Source: Actinacidiphila acididurans
GTDB taxonomy: Bacteria; Actinomycetota; Actinomycetes; Streptomycetales; Streptomycetaceae
Direction of reading: 5' to 3'
DNA length: 64,000 bases
NCBI RefSeq assembly: GCF_016918855.1
Contig: NZ_JADKYB010000002.1
Location: 124,001 to 188,000, forward strand
Position numbers and translations under genes: made by a program. The notes beneath the pieces were generated by a model, which worked only from the letters and a program-made list of their open reading frames with translations, was not told where the DNA came from and did no database searches. How positions within the stretch are numbered: position 1 is the first letter of the stretch; each line of letters begins with the position of its first letter. Positions 42,251 to 52,726 of this stretch are shown one piece after another.

Positions 42251-43642
42251 GTGAGCCGTTCCGCACACCCCGCAGGCCCCCGCCACGCCGACGTCCTCCC
42301 CGAAGGGCACTGGTCCGCGCCGCCCGCCGACCTCAATCACCTCGACCAGCGGATCTGGTCGCGCACCGTGGGCCGTAACGGCGACGGCGCCGCCGAGGTG
42401 GCCGGGATGGACGTGCGCGACCTGGCAGCCGAGTTCGGCACCCCCGCCTACGTCCTGGACGAGGCCGACTTCCGGGCCCGCTGCCGGGCCTGGCGGGCCG
42501 CCTTCGGGCCGGACGCCGACGTCTTCTACGCGGGCAAGGCGTTCCTGTCCCGCGCGGTGGTGAAGTGGCTGTACGAGGAGGGGCTGAACCTCGACGTCTG
42601 CTCCGGCACGGAACTCGCGGTCGCCCTCGACGCGGGCATGCCGGCCGCCCGGATCGCGCTGCACGGCAACAACAAGACCACCGCCGAGATCGAGCGGGCG
42701 GTCACCGCCGGGGTCGGCCGGATCGTGCTGGACTCCTTCCAGGAGATCGTCCGGGTGGCCGACGTCGCCCGCCGGCACGGCGTACGGCAGAAGGTGCAGA
42801 TCCGGGTGACCGTCGGTGTCGAGGCGCACACCCACGAGTTCATCGCCACCGCGCACGAGGACCAGAAGTTCGGCCTCGCGCTGGCCGACGGGCAGGCCGC
42901 CGAGGCGGTGCGCCGGGTGCTGATGCTGGAGGACCTGGAGCTCATCGGCATCCACAGCCACATCGGCTCGCAGATCTTCGACACCGCCGGCTTCGAGGTG
43001 GCCGCCCGCCGGGTGGTCTCGCTGCTGGCCGCGATCCGCGACGAGCACGGCGTCGAGCTGCCGGAGATCGACCTCGGCGGGGGCCTGGGCATCGCGTACA
43101 CCCCCGAGGACGACCCGCGCGACCCGCACGAGATCGCCAAGGCGCTCGGCGAGATCGTCGCCCGCGAGTGCGAGGCGGCCCGGCTGACCCCGCCGCGGCT
43201 GTCGGTCGAGCCCGGCCGGGCCATCGTCGGCCCGACCACCTTCACCCTGTACGAGGTCGGCACGGTCAAGCCGCTGGAGGGCCTGCGCACGTACGTCAGC
43301 GTGGACGGCGGCATGTCGGACAACATCCGGACCGCGCTCTACGACGCGGAGTACAGCGTGGCGCTGGTCTCCCGTACGAGTGATGCCGCGCCGATGCTCA
43401 GCCGGGTGGTGGGCAAGCACTGCGAGAGCGGTGACATCGTGGTGCGGGACGCCTTCCTGCCGGCCGACCTGGCGCCGGGGGACCTGATCGCGGTGCCGGC
43501 CACCGGCGCGTACTGCCGCTCGATGGCCAGCAACTACAACCACGCGCTGCGGCCGCCGGTGGTGGCCGTCGCCGACGGGCAGGCCAAGGTGATCGTGCGG
43601 CGCGAGACGGAGGAGGATTTGCTGCGGCTGGATGTCGGCTAG
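42251..43642 (+). CDS. lysA: Diaminopimelate decarboxylase
   Basis: 463 residues, PLP-dependent. It makes L-lysine from meso-diaminopimelate. The PLP lysine is in [12 protein letters not shown], the glycine loop is [12 protein letters not shown], and active-site residues from the second subunit appear in [16 protein letters not shown] and [10 protein letters not shown]. The GTG start at 42251 has AAGGA upstream. It opens a run of aspartate-family amino acid genes. Confidence 0.95.
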   Translation: MSRSAHPAGPRHADVLPEGHWSAPPADLNHLDQRIWSRTVGRNGDGAAEVAGMDVRDLAAEFGTPAYVLDEADFRARCRAWRAAFGPDADVFYAGKAFLSRAVVKWLYEEGLNLDVCSGTELAVALDAGMPAARIALHGNNKTTAEIERAVTAGVGRIVLDSFQEIVRVADVARRHGVRQKVQIRVTVGVEAHTHEFIATAHEDQKFGLALADGQAAEAVRRVLMLEDLELIGIHSHIGSQIFDTAGFEVAARRVVSLLAAIRDEHGVELPEIDLGGGLGIAYTPEDDPRDPHEIAKALGEIVARECEAARLTPPRLSVEPGRAIVGPTTFTLYEVGTVKPLEGLRTYVSVDGGMSDNIRTALYDAEYSVALVSRTSDAAPMLSRVVGKHCESGDIVVRDAFLPADLAPGDLIAVPATGAYCRSMASNYNHALRPPVVAVADGQAKVIVRRETEEDLLRLDVG

Positions 43643-43787
43643 CCCGGATCGGCGCATGATCGCCGGGCCGGACCGCAAATACCGCCGTCCCCCGCCCGGA
43701 ACACCGCCGTCCGCCGCCCGGGTCTCGGGATCCGGACAGGAGATGGTTTTGCCGGTCCGGTGCGTGAGACTGGTGGTCCCCTTTGAC

Positions 43788-43841
43788 CCGCCGGATCCGA
43801 CGCCGGATGCAACCTGCCGGATCCAACCCGCCGGACCCCTG
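43788..43841. repeat. 13-14-bp repeats between lysA and hom
   Basis: Four units of the type CGCCGGATCCGA (at about 43788, 43801, 43814 and 43828) in the 300-bp gap between lysA and hom. No gene is convincing in that gap. Confidence 0.5.
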
Positions 43842-43945
43842 GCGGACGCCGGTTCCCGCCGGCTCCCCGCCGGACCTGATGGACCCCCGGCCGGCCCCGC
43901 CCGACGGGCCGCCGGGACAAACGGAACGAGAGACGAGGTCGGATG

Positions 43946-45286
43946 ATGCGTACGCGTCCGCTGAAGGTGGCGCTGCTGGGCTGCGGTGTGGTCGGCTCCG
44001 AGGTCGCGCGCATCATGACGACGCAGGCGGACGACCTCGCCGCACGCATCGGCGCCCCGGTGGAGCTGGCCGGGATCGCGGTCCGCCGCCCCGGCCGGGT
44101 CCGCGCGGGCGTGCCCGCCGACCTGCTCACCACGGACGCCACCGCGCTGGTCAAACGCGGCGACCTCGACGTCGTCGTCGAGGTCATCGGCGGCATCGAG
44201 CCGGTCCGCACCCTCATCACCACCGCCTTCGAGCACGGCGCCTCCGTGGTCTCGGCGAACAAGGCACTGCTGGCCGCGGACGGCGCCGCGCTGCACGCCA
44301 AGGCCGCCGAGCACGGCGTGGACCTCTACTACGAGGCCGCGGTGGCCGGCGCGATCCCGCTGCTGCGGCCGCTGCGCGAGTCGCTGGCCGGCGACCGGGT
44401 CAACCGGGTGCTGGGCATCGTGAACGGCACCACCAACTTCATTCTCGACCGCATGGACGGCACCGGCGCCGGCTACAGCGAGGCCCTGGACGAGGCCACC
44501 GCGCTGGGCTACGCCGAGGCCGACCCGACCGCCGACGTGGAGGGCTTCGACGCCGCCGCGAAGGCCGCGATCCTGGCCGGGATCGCCTTCCACACCCGGG
44601 TGACCATCGACGACGTGCACCGCGAGGGCCTGACCGAGGTCACCGCCGCCGACATCGCCTCGGCGCGCAAGATGGGATGTACGGTCAAACTGCTGGCCAT
44701 CTGCGAGCGCACGCCCGACGGGCGGTCGGTGACCGCCCGGGTGCACCCGGCGATGATTCCGCTGAGCCACCCGCTGGCCTCGGTCCGCGAGGCCTACAAC
44801 GCCGTCTTCGTCGAGGCGGAGGCGGCCGGGCGGCTGATGTTCTACGGTCCCGGCGCGGGCGGCGCACCCACCGCCTCCGCCGTCCTCGGCGACCTGGTGG
44901 CCGCCTGCCGCAACAAGCTGGCGGGCGTCACCGGTGCCGGCGAGTCCGCGTACACGCAACTGCCGGTGAGCCCGATGGGCGATGTGGTCACCCGCTACCA
45001 CATCAGCCTTGACGTGGCGGACAAGCCGGGCGTCCTGGCACAGGTCGCCACGGTGTTCGCCGAGCACGACGTGTCCATCGACACGGTGCGGCAGCAGAGC
45101 AGGATCCAGGGCGGCGACGAGACCGCCGTCGAGCAGGCCGGCCCCCGGCGGGAGGGCGGCGAGGCGTCCCTCGTCGTCGTCACCCACCGCGCGCCGGACG
45201 CCGCGCTGTCCGCGACGGTCGGCAGCCTGCGGAAACTCGACACCGTACGGGGCGTCGCCAGCATCATGCGTGTGGAAGGGGAGTAG
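43946..45286 (+). CDS. hom: Homoserine dehydrogenase
   Basis: 446 residues. NADP-binding start [17 protein letters not shown], a catalytic domain with [14 protein letters not shown] and the lysine in [20 protein letters not shown], and a C-terminal ACT domain ([19 protein letters not shown]) that should give feedback control by threonine. It reduces aspartate semialdehyde to homoserine. I prefer the ATG at 43946 over 43943 because GAGGT lies 6 bases upstream. The ACT region carries a Gly/Glu/Arg-rich insertion of about 20 residues. Confidence 0.95.
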   Translation: MRTRPLKVALLGCGVVGSEVARIMTTQADDLAARIGAPVELAGIAVRRPGRVRAGVPADLLTTDATALVKRGDLDVVVEVIGGIEPVRTLITTAFEHGASVVSANKALLAADGAALHAKAAEHGVDLYYEAAVAGAIPLLRPLRESLAGDRVNRVLGIVNGTTNFILDRMDGTGAGYSEALDEATALGYAEADPTADVEGFDAAAKAAILAGIAFHTRVTIDDVHREGLTEVTAADIASARKMGCTVKLLAICERTPDGRSVTARVHPAMIPLSHPLASVREAYNAVFVEAEAAGRLMFYGPGAGGAPTASAVLGDLVAACRNKLAGVTGAGESAYTQLPVSPMGDVVTRYHISLDVADKPGVLAQVATVFAEHDVSIDTVRQQSRIQGGDETAVEQAGPRREGGEASLVVVTHRAPDAALSATVGSLRKLDTVRGVASIMRVEGE

Positions 45287-45293
45287 ACCCGCT

Positions 45294-46454
45294 ATGAACG
45301 TCAAGCTCGACCCGGGCCGAATGCCCGACGAGGCCCGAATGCCCGAGCAGGGCGGCCACCAGTCCCAGCGACGGCCCGAGGAAGTGCGCATGTCCGGCAC
45401 CCACCAGTGGCGCGGCATCATCGAGGAGTACCGCGACCGGCTCCCGGTGACCGCCGACACGCCCGTGGTCACCCTGCTGGAGGGCGGCACACCGCTGGTC
45501 CCGGCCCAGTTGCTGTCCGAGCGGACCGGCTGCGACGTGTACCTGAAGGTGGAGGGGGCCAACCCCACCGGGTCCTTCAAGGACCGTGGCATGACCATGG
45601 CCATCTCCAAGGCCAAGGAGGAGGGTGCGCAGGCCGTCATCTGCGCGTCGACCGGAAACACCTCGGCCTCCGCGGCGGCGTACGCGGTACGGGCCGGCAT
45701 GGTGTGCGCGGTGCTGGTGCCGCAGGGCAAGATCGCGCTCGGCAAGATGGGCCAGGCGCTGGTGCACGGCAGCCGCATCCTCCAGGTCGACGGAAACTTC
45801 GACGACTGCCTGGAGCTGGCCCGCGGGCTGAGCGAGAAGTACCCGGTGGCGCTGGTGAATTCGGTCAACCCGGCCCGGATCGAGGGCCAGAAGACCGCCT
45901 CGTTCGAGGTCGTGGACGCGCTCGGCGACGCGCCCGACATCCATGTGCTGCCGGTCGGGAACGCGGGCAACATCACCGCGTACTGGCGCGGTTACCGCGA
46001 GTACGCCGAGACCGGCCCGGCCACCCGTCGGCCGCGGATGTGGGGCTACCAGGCGTCCGGGTCGGCGCCGATCGTACGCGGCGAGCCGGTGCGCCAGCCG
46101 CAGACCATCGCCACCGCCATCCGGATCGGCAATCCCGCCTCCTGGCGCTCGGCCGAGCAGGCCCGCGACGAGTCCGGCGGCCTCATCGACGAGGTGACGG
46201 ACCGTCAGATCCTCTCCGCCTACCGCCTGCTGGCCGCGCGCGAGGGCGTCTTCGTCGAGCCCGCCTCGGCCGCCTCCGTCGCCGGCCTCCTCAAGGCCGC
46301 CGAAGCCGGCCTGGTCGACCCCGGCCAGCGCATCGTCTGCACCGTCACCGGCAACGGCCTCAAAGACCCCGACTGGGCCGTCGCCGGTGCCCCCCAACCC
46401 CTCACCGTCCCCGTCGACGCCGACGCTGCGGCCGAGAAGCTGGGCCTGGCCTGA
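45294..46454 (+). CDS. thrC: Threonine synthase
   Basis: 386 residues. PLP enzyme that makes threonine from O-phosphohomoserine. The PLP lysine is in [31 protein letters not shown] and [14 protein letters not shown] are typical. The start here is at an ATG 8 bp past the hom stop. The conserved protein begins only at [10 protein letters not shown] (45390), which also has a GAGGA site. I keep the longer form because the codon bias of the extra 32 codons looks coding (C or G at most third positions). Either start may be real. Confidence 0.95.
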   Translation: MNVKLDPGRMPDEARMPEQGGHQSQRRPEEVRMSGTHQWRGIIEEYRDRLPVTADTPVVTLLEGGTPLVPAQLLSERTGCDVYLKVEGANPTGSFKDRGMTMAISKAKEEGAQAVICASTGNTSASAAAYAVRAGMVCAVLVPQGKIALGKMGQALVHGSRILQVDGNFDDCLELARGLSEKYPVALVNSVNPARIEGQKTASFEVVDALGDAPDIHVLPVGNAGNITAYWRGYREYAETGPATRRPRMWGYQASGSAPIVRGEPVRQPQTIATAIRIGNPASWRSAEQARDESGGLIDEVTDRQILSAYRLLAAREGVFVEPASAASVAGLLKAAEAGLVDPGQRIVCTVTGNGLKDPDWAVAGAPQPLTVPVDADAAAEKLGLA

Positions 46455-46890
46455 CGTGGAGGGCCGCGCAGGCCGCCATGGCCGACGTGGCCCAAACCAA
46501 GCCTGCGCGGCGATTGAGCGCAAAGGCATGATCTGCGGCGAACGTGTGAGCCTGCGCGGCGATTGAGCGCAGACAGACGGCCGAGGGCACCGATCAGGCC
46601 CGCTGGGGGCACCTCCCAGCGGTAGCTGGGGGAACCTGAGCGCAGAGAGACGATCCATGCCCACGGACAGGGGCGCACACCCGCGAAGCGACACGCATCA
46701 CGCGCGGTGCGTGCGCCCTATGTCCGCGGAGAACCCCTCTTCGATAAGATTGCAGCAGCGGCACCCCGATGTGCCCGCCTCCGGCGGACGCCACTTTGCA
46801 TCTCCGCCCTCTTCAGCCCGCCGCCCGGCAATGGAGCCGCTTGGGCGCTGCAGGCGAACCGCACCGCCGCACAAGGAGATTCGTCGAACG
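46455..46890. other. thrC-thrB intergenic region
   Basis: 436 bp holding the repeats at 46500-46622 and no convincing gene. The last 30 bp contain the AAGGAG ribosome site of thrB. No clear promoter was identified. Confidence 0.5.
46500..46622. repeat. Intergenic repeats between thrC and thrB
   Basis: Two identical 23-bp copies of AGCCTGCGCGGCGATTGAGC plus CA at 46500-46522 and 46549-46571, followed by an 8-bp-arm hairpin CCGCTGGG/CCCAGCGG (46600-46607 and 46615-46622) with GGGGGAA downstream. From memory this type of element is dispersed in Streptomyces genomes. Confidence 0.7.
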
Positions 46891-47814
46891 ATGGCCGGTC
46901 CCGCATTCCGCGCCGCCGCAACACGCGTGCGCGTCCCCGCGACCAGCGCCAACCTGGGCCCCGGTTTCGACTCCTTCGGCCTGGCCCTGGGACTGTACGA
47001 CGACGTCGTGGTCCGCGTCGCCGACGCCGGCCTGCACATCGACATCGCCGGCGAGGGCGCCGACAGCCTGCCGCGCGACGAGAAACACCTGGTCGTCCGG
47101 GCCCTGCGGACCGCTTTCGACCTGCTCGGCGGCCAGCCGCGCGGCCTCGAGGTGGTGTGCGCCAACCGCATTCCGCACGGCCGGGGCCTCGGCTCGTCGT
47201 CGGCCGCCATCTGTGCCGGCATCCTGGCGGCCAGGGCGGTGACCATAGGCGGGCCCGCCGTGCTCGACGACACCGCGCTGCTGGAGCTGGCCACCGAGAT
47301 CGAGGGCCATCCCGACAACGTGGCGGCGTGTCTGCTCGGCGGATTCACCCTCGCCTGGACCGAGGGCGGCGCGGCCCGCGCGGTCCGGATGGCGCCGGTG
47401 GAATCACTGGTTCCGGTGGTCTTCGTACCGGCCACGCCGCTGCTCACCGAGACCGCCCGCGCACTGCTGCCGCGTACCGTCCCCCTGGTGGACGCGGCGG
47501 CCAACGCCGCACGGGCCGCGCTGCTCGTGGAGGCGCTGACCAGGCGTCCCGAGCTGCTGCTGCCCGCCACCGAGGACCGGCTGCACCAGGAATACCGGGC
47601 GCCGGCCATGCCGCAGACGCTCGCCCTGGTGAACCGGCTGCGCGCGGAAGGCGTCCCCGCTGTCGTATCGGGAGCCGGGCCGACCGTGCTCGCGCTGACC
47701 GACGCGGGGGCCGCCGACAAGGTGTCCCGTTTCGCGGGCGAGGACTGGGCGGCCAACCGCCTGGACCTGGACACGGCGGGGGCCAGTGTCCTGCCGCTCG
47801 CGGGAGGGCAGTGA
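46891..47814 (+). CDS. thrB: Homoserine kinase
   Basis: 307 residues, GHMP kinase family. Substrate motif VRVPATSANLGPGFDSFG, the ATP loop GRGLGSSSAAICAG near residue 97, and the third motif SGAGPTVLAL near the C-terminus. It makes O-phosphohomoserine for ThrC. The ATG at 46891 has AAGGAG upstream. Confidence 0.96.
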   Translation: MAGPAFRAAATRVRVPATSANLGPGFDSFGLALGLYDDVVVRVADAGLHIDIAGEGADSLPRDEKHLVVRALRTAFDLLGGQPRGLEVVCANRIPHGRGLGSSSAAICAGILAARAVTIGGPAVLDDTALLELATEIEGHPDNVAACLLGGFTLAWTEGGAARAVRMAPVESLVPVVFVPATPLLTETARALLPRTVPLVDAAANAARAALLVEALTRRPELLLPATEDRLHQEYRAPAMPQTLALVNRLRAEGVPAVVSGAGPTVLALTDAGAADKVSRFAGEDWAANRLDLDTAGASVLPLAGGQ

Positions 47815-48175
47815 CACGATTGCCGGCCGTAGAGAGGGGGAATGTTTGTTGGATCCGGTAGTGTTAATCTCAAGTCAGCATTCGCCGCCCGATGGGCGCG
47901 ATGCGTTGTGTCCCCGCTAGGGACCGCACTTCTTCCGGGAGCCTCCCACACCGCATCGGCAGCCTGCTGAACAGGGACAGCCTGCCCGCCGTTGCAGTGC
48001 CGAGCACGCTCCGGAGTCGGTACGAGATTCTCCCGTACCGAAGCACGTATGTATTTTCTGCCGCCATCAGGCGGACCACCGCCCCGGTTCTGGACAGCGG
48101 AAACGCCCAGATCCGGACAGCACGACCGGTCGCCGAGCCAGACAGGCCGACGTCCGCTCCAGGGAAGGACCCTTC
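47815..48175 (+). other. Leader region of rho
   Basis: 361 bp between thrB and rho without a convincing gene. It includes an A/T-richer stretch around 47845-47875 (TTGTTGGATCC, GTGTTAATCTC) that probably holds the rho promoter, but I could not place a -35/-10 pair with proper spacing. Rho leaders in some bacteria are autoregulated; that is not shown here. Confidence 0.4.
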
Positions 48176-50236
48176 GTGAGCGACACCACCGATCTGATGG
48201 GCGTGCGCGCAGACACCACTGTCGCCCCGTCCGATGCCGCCGCGCCCGCCGCCGGTGCTGCCACGGCCCCCAGTGCCTCGCGGCGCCGTCGGTCCGGCAC
48301 CGGTCTGGACGGCATGGTCCTGGCCGAACTCCAGCAACTCGCCTCCGGTCTCGGGATCAGGGGCACGGCGCGCATGCGCAAGAGCCAGCTCATCGAGACG
48401 ATCAAGGAGCGGCAGGCCGCCGTGGCGGCCGGCACCGCCCAGTCTCCGGCCGCGGCCTCCGCCGACGGCGCCGTGGCGGACAAGCCCAAGCGCCGCGCCA
48501 CCTCGCGGACCCGGCTCGACCAGGCCGCCGCGACGGAGCCGGAGAGCGCCGCCCCGGCCACCGCGACCGCCACGGCCACCGCGCCGCCGGAGCCCAAGCA
48601 GATCGAGATTCCCGGCCAGCCGGCCGGTGAGCAGGCCAAGTCCGCCGCGGCCACCGCGGTGAAGGCCGACCGGACGGCCGAGCAGGCCGCGGACACCGCC
48701 GAGGGCCGCGTCACGGAGAAGGACGCCCGGACCGGCGGGGACGGCAAGCAGCAGCAGGCCGGTCAGTCCGGCCAGGGGGGCCAGGGCGGTCAGGCCGACG
48801 ACCGCCAGGACCGGTCCCGCCGGGACCGCCGCGAGCGGCAGCGCGACCGCCGGCGCGGCGAGGACGGCGGCGACGGCGGCGGCCGGCAGGGCCGCGAGCG
48901 CCAGCAGGGCGGCCAGGGTGGTCAGGGCGGCCAGGGCGGCGGCCAGCAGGGCCAGCAGCAGGGCGGTCAGGGCGCGGGCGCGCAGGACGACGACGAGTTC
49001 GGCGAGGGCCGGGGCCGGCGTCGCGGCCGGTACCGCGACCGTCGCGGGCGCGGCAACCGGCGCGAAGACTTCGGCGGCGGCGAGCCGCAGGTGGCCGACG
49101 ACGACGTCCTGATCCCGGTGGCCGGCATCCTGGACATCCTTGACAACTACGCGTTCATCCGGACCTCCGGCTACCTGCCCGGCCCGAACGACGTGTACGT
49201 CTCGCTCGCCCAGGTCCGCAAGAACGGCCTGCGCAAGGGCGACCACGTCACCGGCGCGGTGCGCCAGCCCAAGGACGGCGAGCGCCGCGAGAAGTTCAAC
49301 GCGCTGGTCCGGCTGGACTCCGCGAACGGCATGGGCGCCGACTCCGGCCGCGGCCGTCCGGAGTTCAACAAGCTCACCCCGCTGTACCCGCAGGACCGGC
49401 TCCGGCTGGAGACCGACCCCGGTGTGCTGACCACGCGGATCATCGACCTGGTCTCGCCCATCGGCAAGGGCCAGCGCGGCCTGATCGTGGCCCCGCCGAA
49501 GACCGGTAAGACCATGATCATGCAGGCCATCGCCAACGCGATCACCACCAACAACCCCGAGTGCCACCTGATGGTCGTGCTCGTCGACGAGCGGCCCGAA
49601 GAGGTCACCGACATGCAGCGGTCGGTGAAGGGCGAGGTCATCTCCTCGACCTTCGACCGCCCGGCCGAGGACCACACCACGGTCGCCGAGCTGGCCATCG
49701 AGCGGGCCAAGCGGCTGGTGGAGCTGGGGCACGACGTGGTGGTGCTGCTGGACTCGATCACCCGTCTGGGCCGCGCGTACAACCTGGCGGCGCCTGCCTC
49801 CGGCCGCATCCTGTCCGGTGGTGTCGACTCCACCGCGCTCTACCCGCCGAAGCGCTTCTTCGGCGCCGCGCGCAACATCGAGGACGGCGGCTCGCTGACC
49901 ATCCTGGCCACCGCGCTGGTCGAGACCGGCTCGCGGATGGACGAGGTGATCTTCGAGGAGTTCAAGGGCACCGGCAACATGGAGCTCAAGCTGGACCGCA
50001 AGCTCGCGGACAAGCGGATCTTCCCCGCGGTGGACGTCGACGCGTCCGGTACCCGCAAGGAGGAGATCCTGCTCGGCGGCGAGGAGCTGTCCATCGTCTG
50101 GAAGCTGCGCCGGGTGCTGCACGCCCTGGACCAGCAGCAGGCGATCGAGCTGCTGCTGGACAAGATGAAGCAGACCAAGTCCAACGCCGAGTTCCTGATG
50201 CAGATCGCGAAGACCACGCCCGGCTCGGTCGACTGA
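48176..50236 (+). CDS. rho: Transcription termination factor Rho
   Basis: 686 residues. After an Ala/Gln/Arg/Gly-rich N-terminal insertion typical of actinobacterial Rho (about 50-290) comes the RNA-binding domain ([36 protein letters not shown]) and the ATPase/helicase core with Walker [15 protein letters not shown] and Walker [17 protein letters not shown]. It ends transcription by translocating along RNA. The GTG start at 48176 has GGAAGGA upstream. A strong terminator follows. Confidence 0.97.
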   Translation: MSDTTDLMGVRADTTVAPSDAAAPAAGAATAPSASRRRRSGTGLDGMVLAELQQLASGLGIRGTARMRKSQLIETIKERQAAVAAGTAQSPAAASADGAVADKPKRRATSRTRLDQAAATEPESAAPATATATATAPPEPKQIEIPGQPAGEQAKSAAATAVKADRTAEQAADTAEGRVTEKDARTGGDGKQQQAGQSGQGGQGGQADDRQDRSRRDRRERQRDRRRGEDGGDGGGRQGRERQQGGQGGQGGQGGGQQGQQQGGQGAGAQDDDEFGEGRGRRRGRYRDRRGRGNRREDFGGGEPQVADDDVLIPVAGILDILDNYAFIRTSGYLPGPNDVYVSLAQVRKNGLRKGDHVTGAVRQPKDGERREKFNALVRLDSANGMGADSGRGRPEFNKLTPLYPQDRLRLETDPGVLTTRIIDLVSPIGKGQRGLIVAPPKTGKTMIMQAIANAITTNNPECHLMVVLVDERPEEVTDMQRSVKGEVISSTFDRPAEDHTTVAELAIERAKRLVELGHDVVVLLDSITRLGRAYNLAAPASGRILSGGVDSTALYPPKRFFGAARNIEDGGSLTILATALVETGSRMDEVIFEEFKGTGNMELKLDRKLADKRIFPAVDVDASGTRKEEILLGGEELSIVWKLRRVLHALDQQQAIELLLDKMKQTKSNAEFLMQIAKTTPGSVD

Positions 50237-50275
50237 GCCGTCGGGAACACCCACCCGTAAAACCCCGCACCACCC

Positions 50276-50311
50276 TGCGCCCGCTCACCGGACCCCCGGT
50301 GAGCGGGCGCA
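50276..50311. terminator. Rho gene terminator
   Basis: Perfect 16-bp arms (50276-50291 and 50296-50311) with a 4-nt loop, followed by TTTTCG. It ends the rho transcript. Confidence 0.9.
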
Positions 50312-50534
50312 TTTTCGTATCGTATGATCGGCGGGCCGCAGGTGGGGGGGAGCTCATCTTCGGACCAGGCCCAGCGCCGCGGTTGTCGACGCCACCGACG
50401 TCACCACACACCCGCCCGCGCTCCGGGCCCGGTCCGCCCTTGCGTTTTTTCGCCCCGCCTCCTGTGGGCACTGACTGCCGCACCGGCCGCGCTCTCGCGC
50501 CGTGCGGCACTGGTCACGACGACAGGAGTTCCGA

Positions 50535-52349
50535 GTGTTCGCTGCCCCCAAGGGCAAAGGTGCCGGGAGACGCCTGCGGGCGATTCCCGCGACTGCCCTG
50601 GCCGTCGGTGCCACGGGGCTGTTCCTGACAGCTCCCGCGGCCCACGCCGACGGCACCCCGCAGCCGGCCGCATCGCAGCCGGCCGCGTACCAGGCGCCCA
50701 GCCAGGCCGATCTGCGCGCCCGTGTCGCCCATGCGATCGACCTCCAGCAGGCCACGACGGCCCGGTCGACCCAGTCCGCGACGACCACCCCGTCCACCTC
50801 GGTGTCCCCGTACATCATCGGCGGCACCACCACCACGATCTCGACCGCGCCCTGGATGGCTCAGCTCTGGTACTACGACGACCGGGGCACCACGAGCACC
50901 AGCGACGACATCGGCTTCTTCTGCGGCGGCAGCGTGGTGTCGCCGACGAAGATCCTCACCGCCGGGCACTGCGTGCACGGTTACAACTGGGCCCGGAACG
51001 GCAGCATCATCACCGGCACCGACCAGCTGCCCACCGAGAACCTCGACAACACGCTCGACCTGCACGGCGGCACCGCCACCGGGGCCGTCCGGCAGTGGAA
51101 CCACCCGTCGTTCACGGAGACCGCCAGCGGCACCGCCGAGAACGACATCGCGGTCATCACCCTCGCCAAGCCGGTGACCGTCACCCCGCTGCTGCCGACC
51201 CGGGGCACCGACACCGCGTCGTACACCCCGGGCAAGCAGGCGACGGTCTACGGCTGGGGACGCACCTCGTCCACCACCCAGGACCTGTCGGGGACGCTGC
51301 GCAAGGCGACGCTGCCGATCGACTCCGACGCCACCTGCACCTCGCAGGCGGTGTACGGCTCGGACTTCAAGCCGGGCCAGATGGTCTGCGCGGGCACCTC
51401 GGCGACCGGCAGCGACACCGGCACCGTCACGCCCTGCAACGGCGACTCCGGCGGCCCGCTGGTCTACGGCGGCCGGATCATCGGCCTGGTCTCCTGGGGT
51501 GTGACGGACTGCGTCGCCAAGGGCGCGCGGGCCGTGTTCACCAAGGTCAGCACGTACGTCCCCGCGCTCGACCCGCGTCTGGACGACGCGAGTTGGACCG
51601 GCGACAACCTGGCGGACCTGTTCGCCCGGACGCCGGCCGGTGAGGGCTACGTCTACCGCTCGACCGGCAGCGGGCTGGCCACGCGGGTCGACGTGGGCAA
51701 CTGGAGCGGGCTGAACATCGTCCGGCAGACCGACCTCAACCGCGACGGCCGCCAGGACGTGGTGGCCCGTGACACGGCCGGCAACCTGTGGCTGTACGCG
51801 GGCACCGGTTCGGCCTCCGCGCCGTTCGCCGCCCCGGTTCAGCTCGGCTCCGGCTGGAACGTGTTCCGGACCTTCGTCACCCCCGGCGACATCACCGGCG
51901 ACGGCCTGCCCGACCTGTTCGCCGCGGACGTCAACGGCGTCTCGTGGGTCTACCCGGGCAACGGCAAGGGCGGCTTCGGCGCCCGGATCCGGATCGGCTC
52001 CGGCTGGAACATGTACAACGGCGTGCTCTACGGCAAGGGCGATCTGACCGGCGACGGCCTGCCCGACATCGTGGTCCGCGACGGTTCCGGCGTGCTGTGG
52101 CTGTACCGGGGCACCGGTTCGGCCTCCGCTCCTTGGGCGAGCCGCACCAAGATCGGCGCCGGCTGGAACATGTACAACGCCTTCTCCGCCACCGGTGACG
52201 TCACCGGCGACGGCAGGGCGGACCTGATCGCCCGCGACACGGCCGGCAAGCTGTGGCTGTACAAGGGCACCGGCAAGGCGTCCGCGCCGTTCGCCACCCG
52301 GGTCCTGATCGGCTCGGGCGGCTGGGGGATGTACAACCTGTTCGGCTGA
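50535..52349 (+). CDS. Secreted trypsin-like protease with FG-GAP/VCBS repeats
   Basis: 604 residues. Signal peptide (GKGAGRRLRAIPATALAVGA, cleavage near AHADG), a propeptide, then a trypsin-fold domain starting IIGGTTTTIS. The triad is His in LTAGHCVHG, Asp in ENDIAVIT, and Ser in CNGDSGGPLVYG. The C-terminal half is a beta-propeller-like FG-GAP/VCBS repeat region with four or more units of the type LTGDGLPDIVVRD and LWLYKGTG. It cleaves proteins outside the cell; the repeats likely bind a ligand or substrate. The GTG at 50535 has AGGAG upstream. Confidence 0.92.
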   Translation: MFAAPKGKGAGRRLRAIPATALAVGATGLFLTAPAAHADGTPQPAASQPAAYQAPSQADLRARVAHAIDLQQATTARSTQSATTTPSTSVSPYIIGGTTTTISTAPWMAQLWYYDDRGTTSTSDDIGFFCGGSVVSPTKILTAGHCVHGYNWARNGSIITGTDQLPTENLDNTLDLHGGTATGAVRQWNHPSFTETASGTAENDIAVITLAKPVTVTPLLPTRGTDTASYTPGKQATVYGWGRTSSTTQDLSGTLRKATLPIDSDATCTSQAVYGSDFKPGQMVCAGTSATGSDTGTVTPCNGDSGGPLVYGGRIIGLVSWGVTDCVAKGARAVFTKVSTYVPALDPRLDDASWTGDNLADLFARTPAGEGYVYRSTGSGLATRVDVGNWSGLNIVRQTDLNRDGRQDVVARDTAGNLWLYAGTGSASAPFAAPVQLGSGWNVFRTFVTPGDITGDGLPDLFAADVNGVSWVYPGNGKGGFGARIRIGSGWNMYNGVLYGKGDLTGDGLPDIVVRDGSGVLWLYRGTGSASAPWASRTKIGAGWNMYNAFSATGDVTGDGRADLIARDTAGKLWLYKGTGKASAPFATRVLIGSGGWGMYNLFG

Positions 52350-52355
52350 GCACGT

Positions 52356-52402
52356 CGAAGGCGCCCGCGCACTCCCACCAACGGGGTGCGCGGGCGCCTT
52401 CG
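52356..52402 (+). terminator. Terminator after the protease gene
   Basis: Perfect 17-bp arms (52356-52372 and 52386-52402), 13-nt loop, followed by CGTTTTCC. Confidence 0.9.
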
Positions 52403-52726
52403 CGTTTTCCTGTACGGGCTTCGCGTGGGCTTCGCAGGGTCCACGAGGGCTTGACGCGGGGCAGTGTTGTTCCTCACCCGGATGTGGTGTTTGGCTTGCG
52501 CGGCAATGGTTCTGACGATCCATATGGTGCATTTGGCGGGCATTGTTCATTGCCCACTTTTTACGTATTCGAGGATTCGAAAGGGTGGAATTTTCCATTC
52601 CGTTAGGTCGATTCATCGGCCCGGCGCGACCCCTTCCTCGCTGTGTGGCTGCTGTGTGAAGATTTCCCGGTTTTTCGGGGGGCTGTACATGACAGTCACA
52701 GCCTGTTGCCACGCGAAGGAGAAGCA
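52403..52726 (+). other. A/T-rich leader of the large secreted protein gene
   Basis: 324 bp, unusually A/T-rich for this window between about 52490 and 52630 (for example CATATGGTGCATTTGG and TTTTTACGTATTCG). It contains a short inverted repeat GGAAT/ATTCC around 52587-52602. It probably holds a regulated promoter. An open frame of 88 codons overlaps it but has no ribosome site and atypical codon use. Confidence 0.4.

Noticed and set aside
42104..45976. 1290-codon minus-strand frame over lysA, hom and thrC
   Set aside because: No recognisable domain, and the plus-strand genes are unmistakable. It is a GC-driven shadow.
47846..47870. Rho promoter from TTGTTG and TAGTGT or TAATCT
   Set aside because: The spacings (7 and 13 bp) are wrong for a vegetative promoter, so no promoter is claimed.
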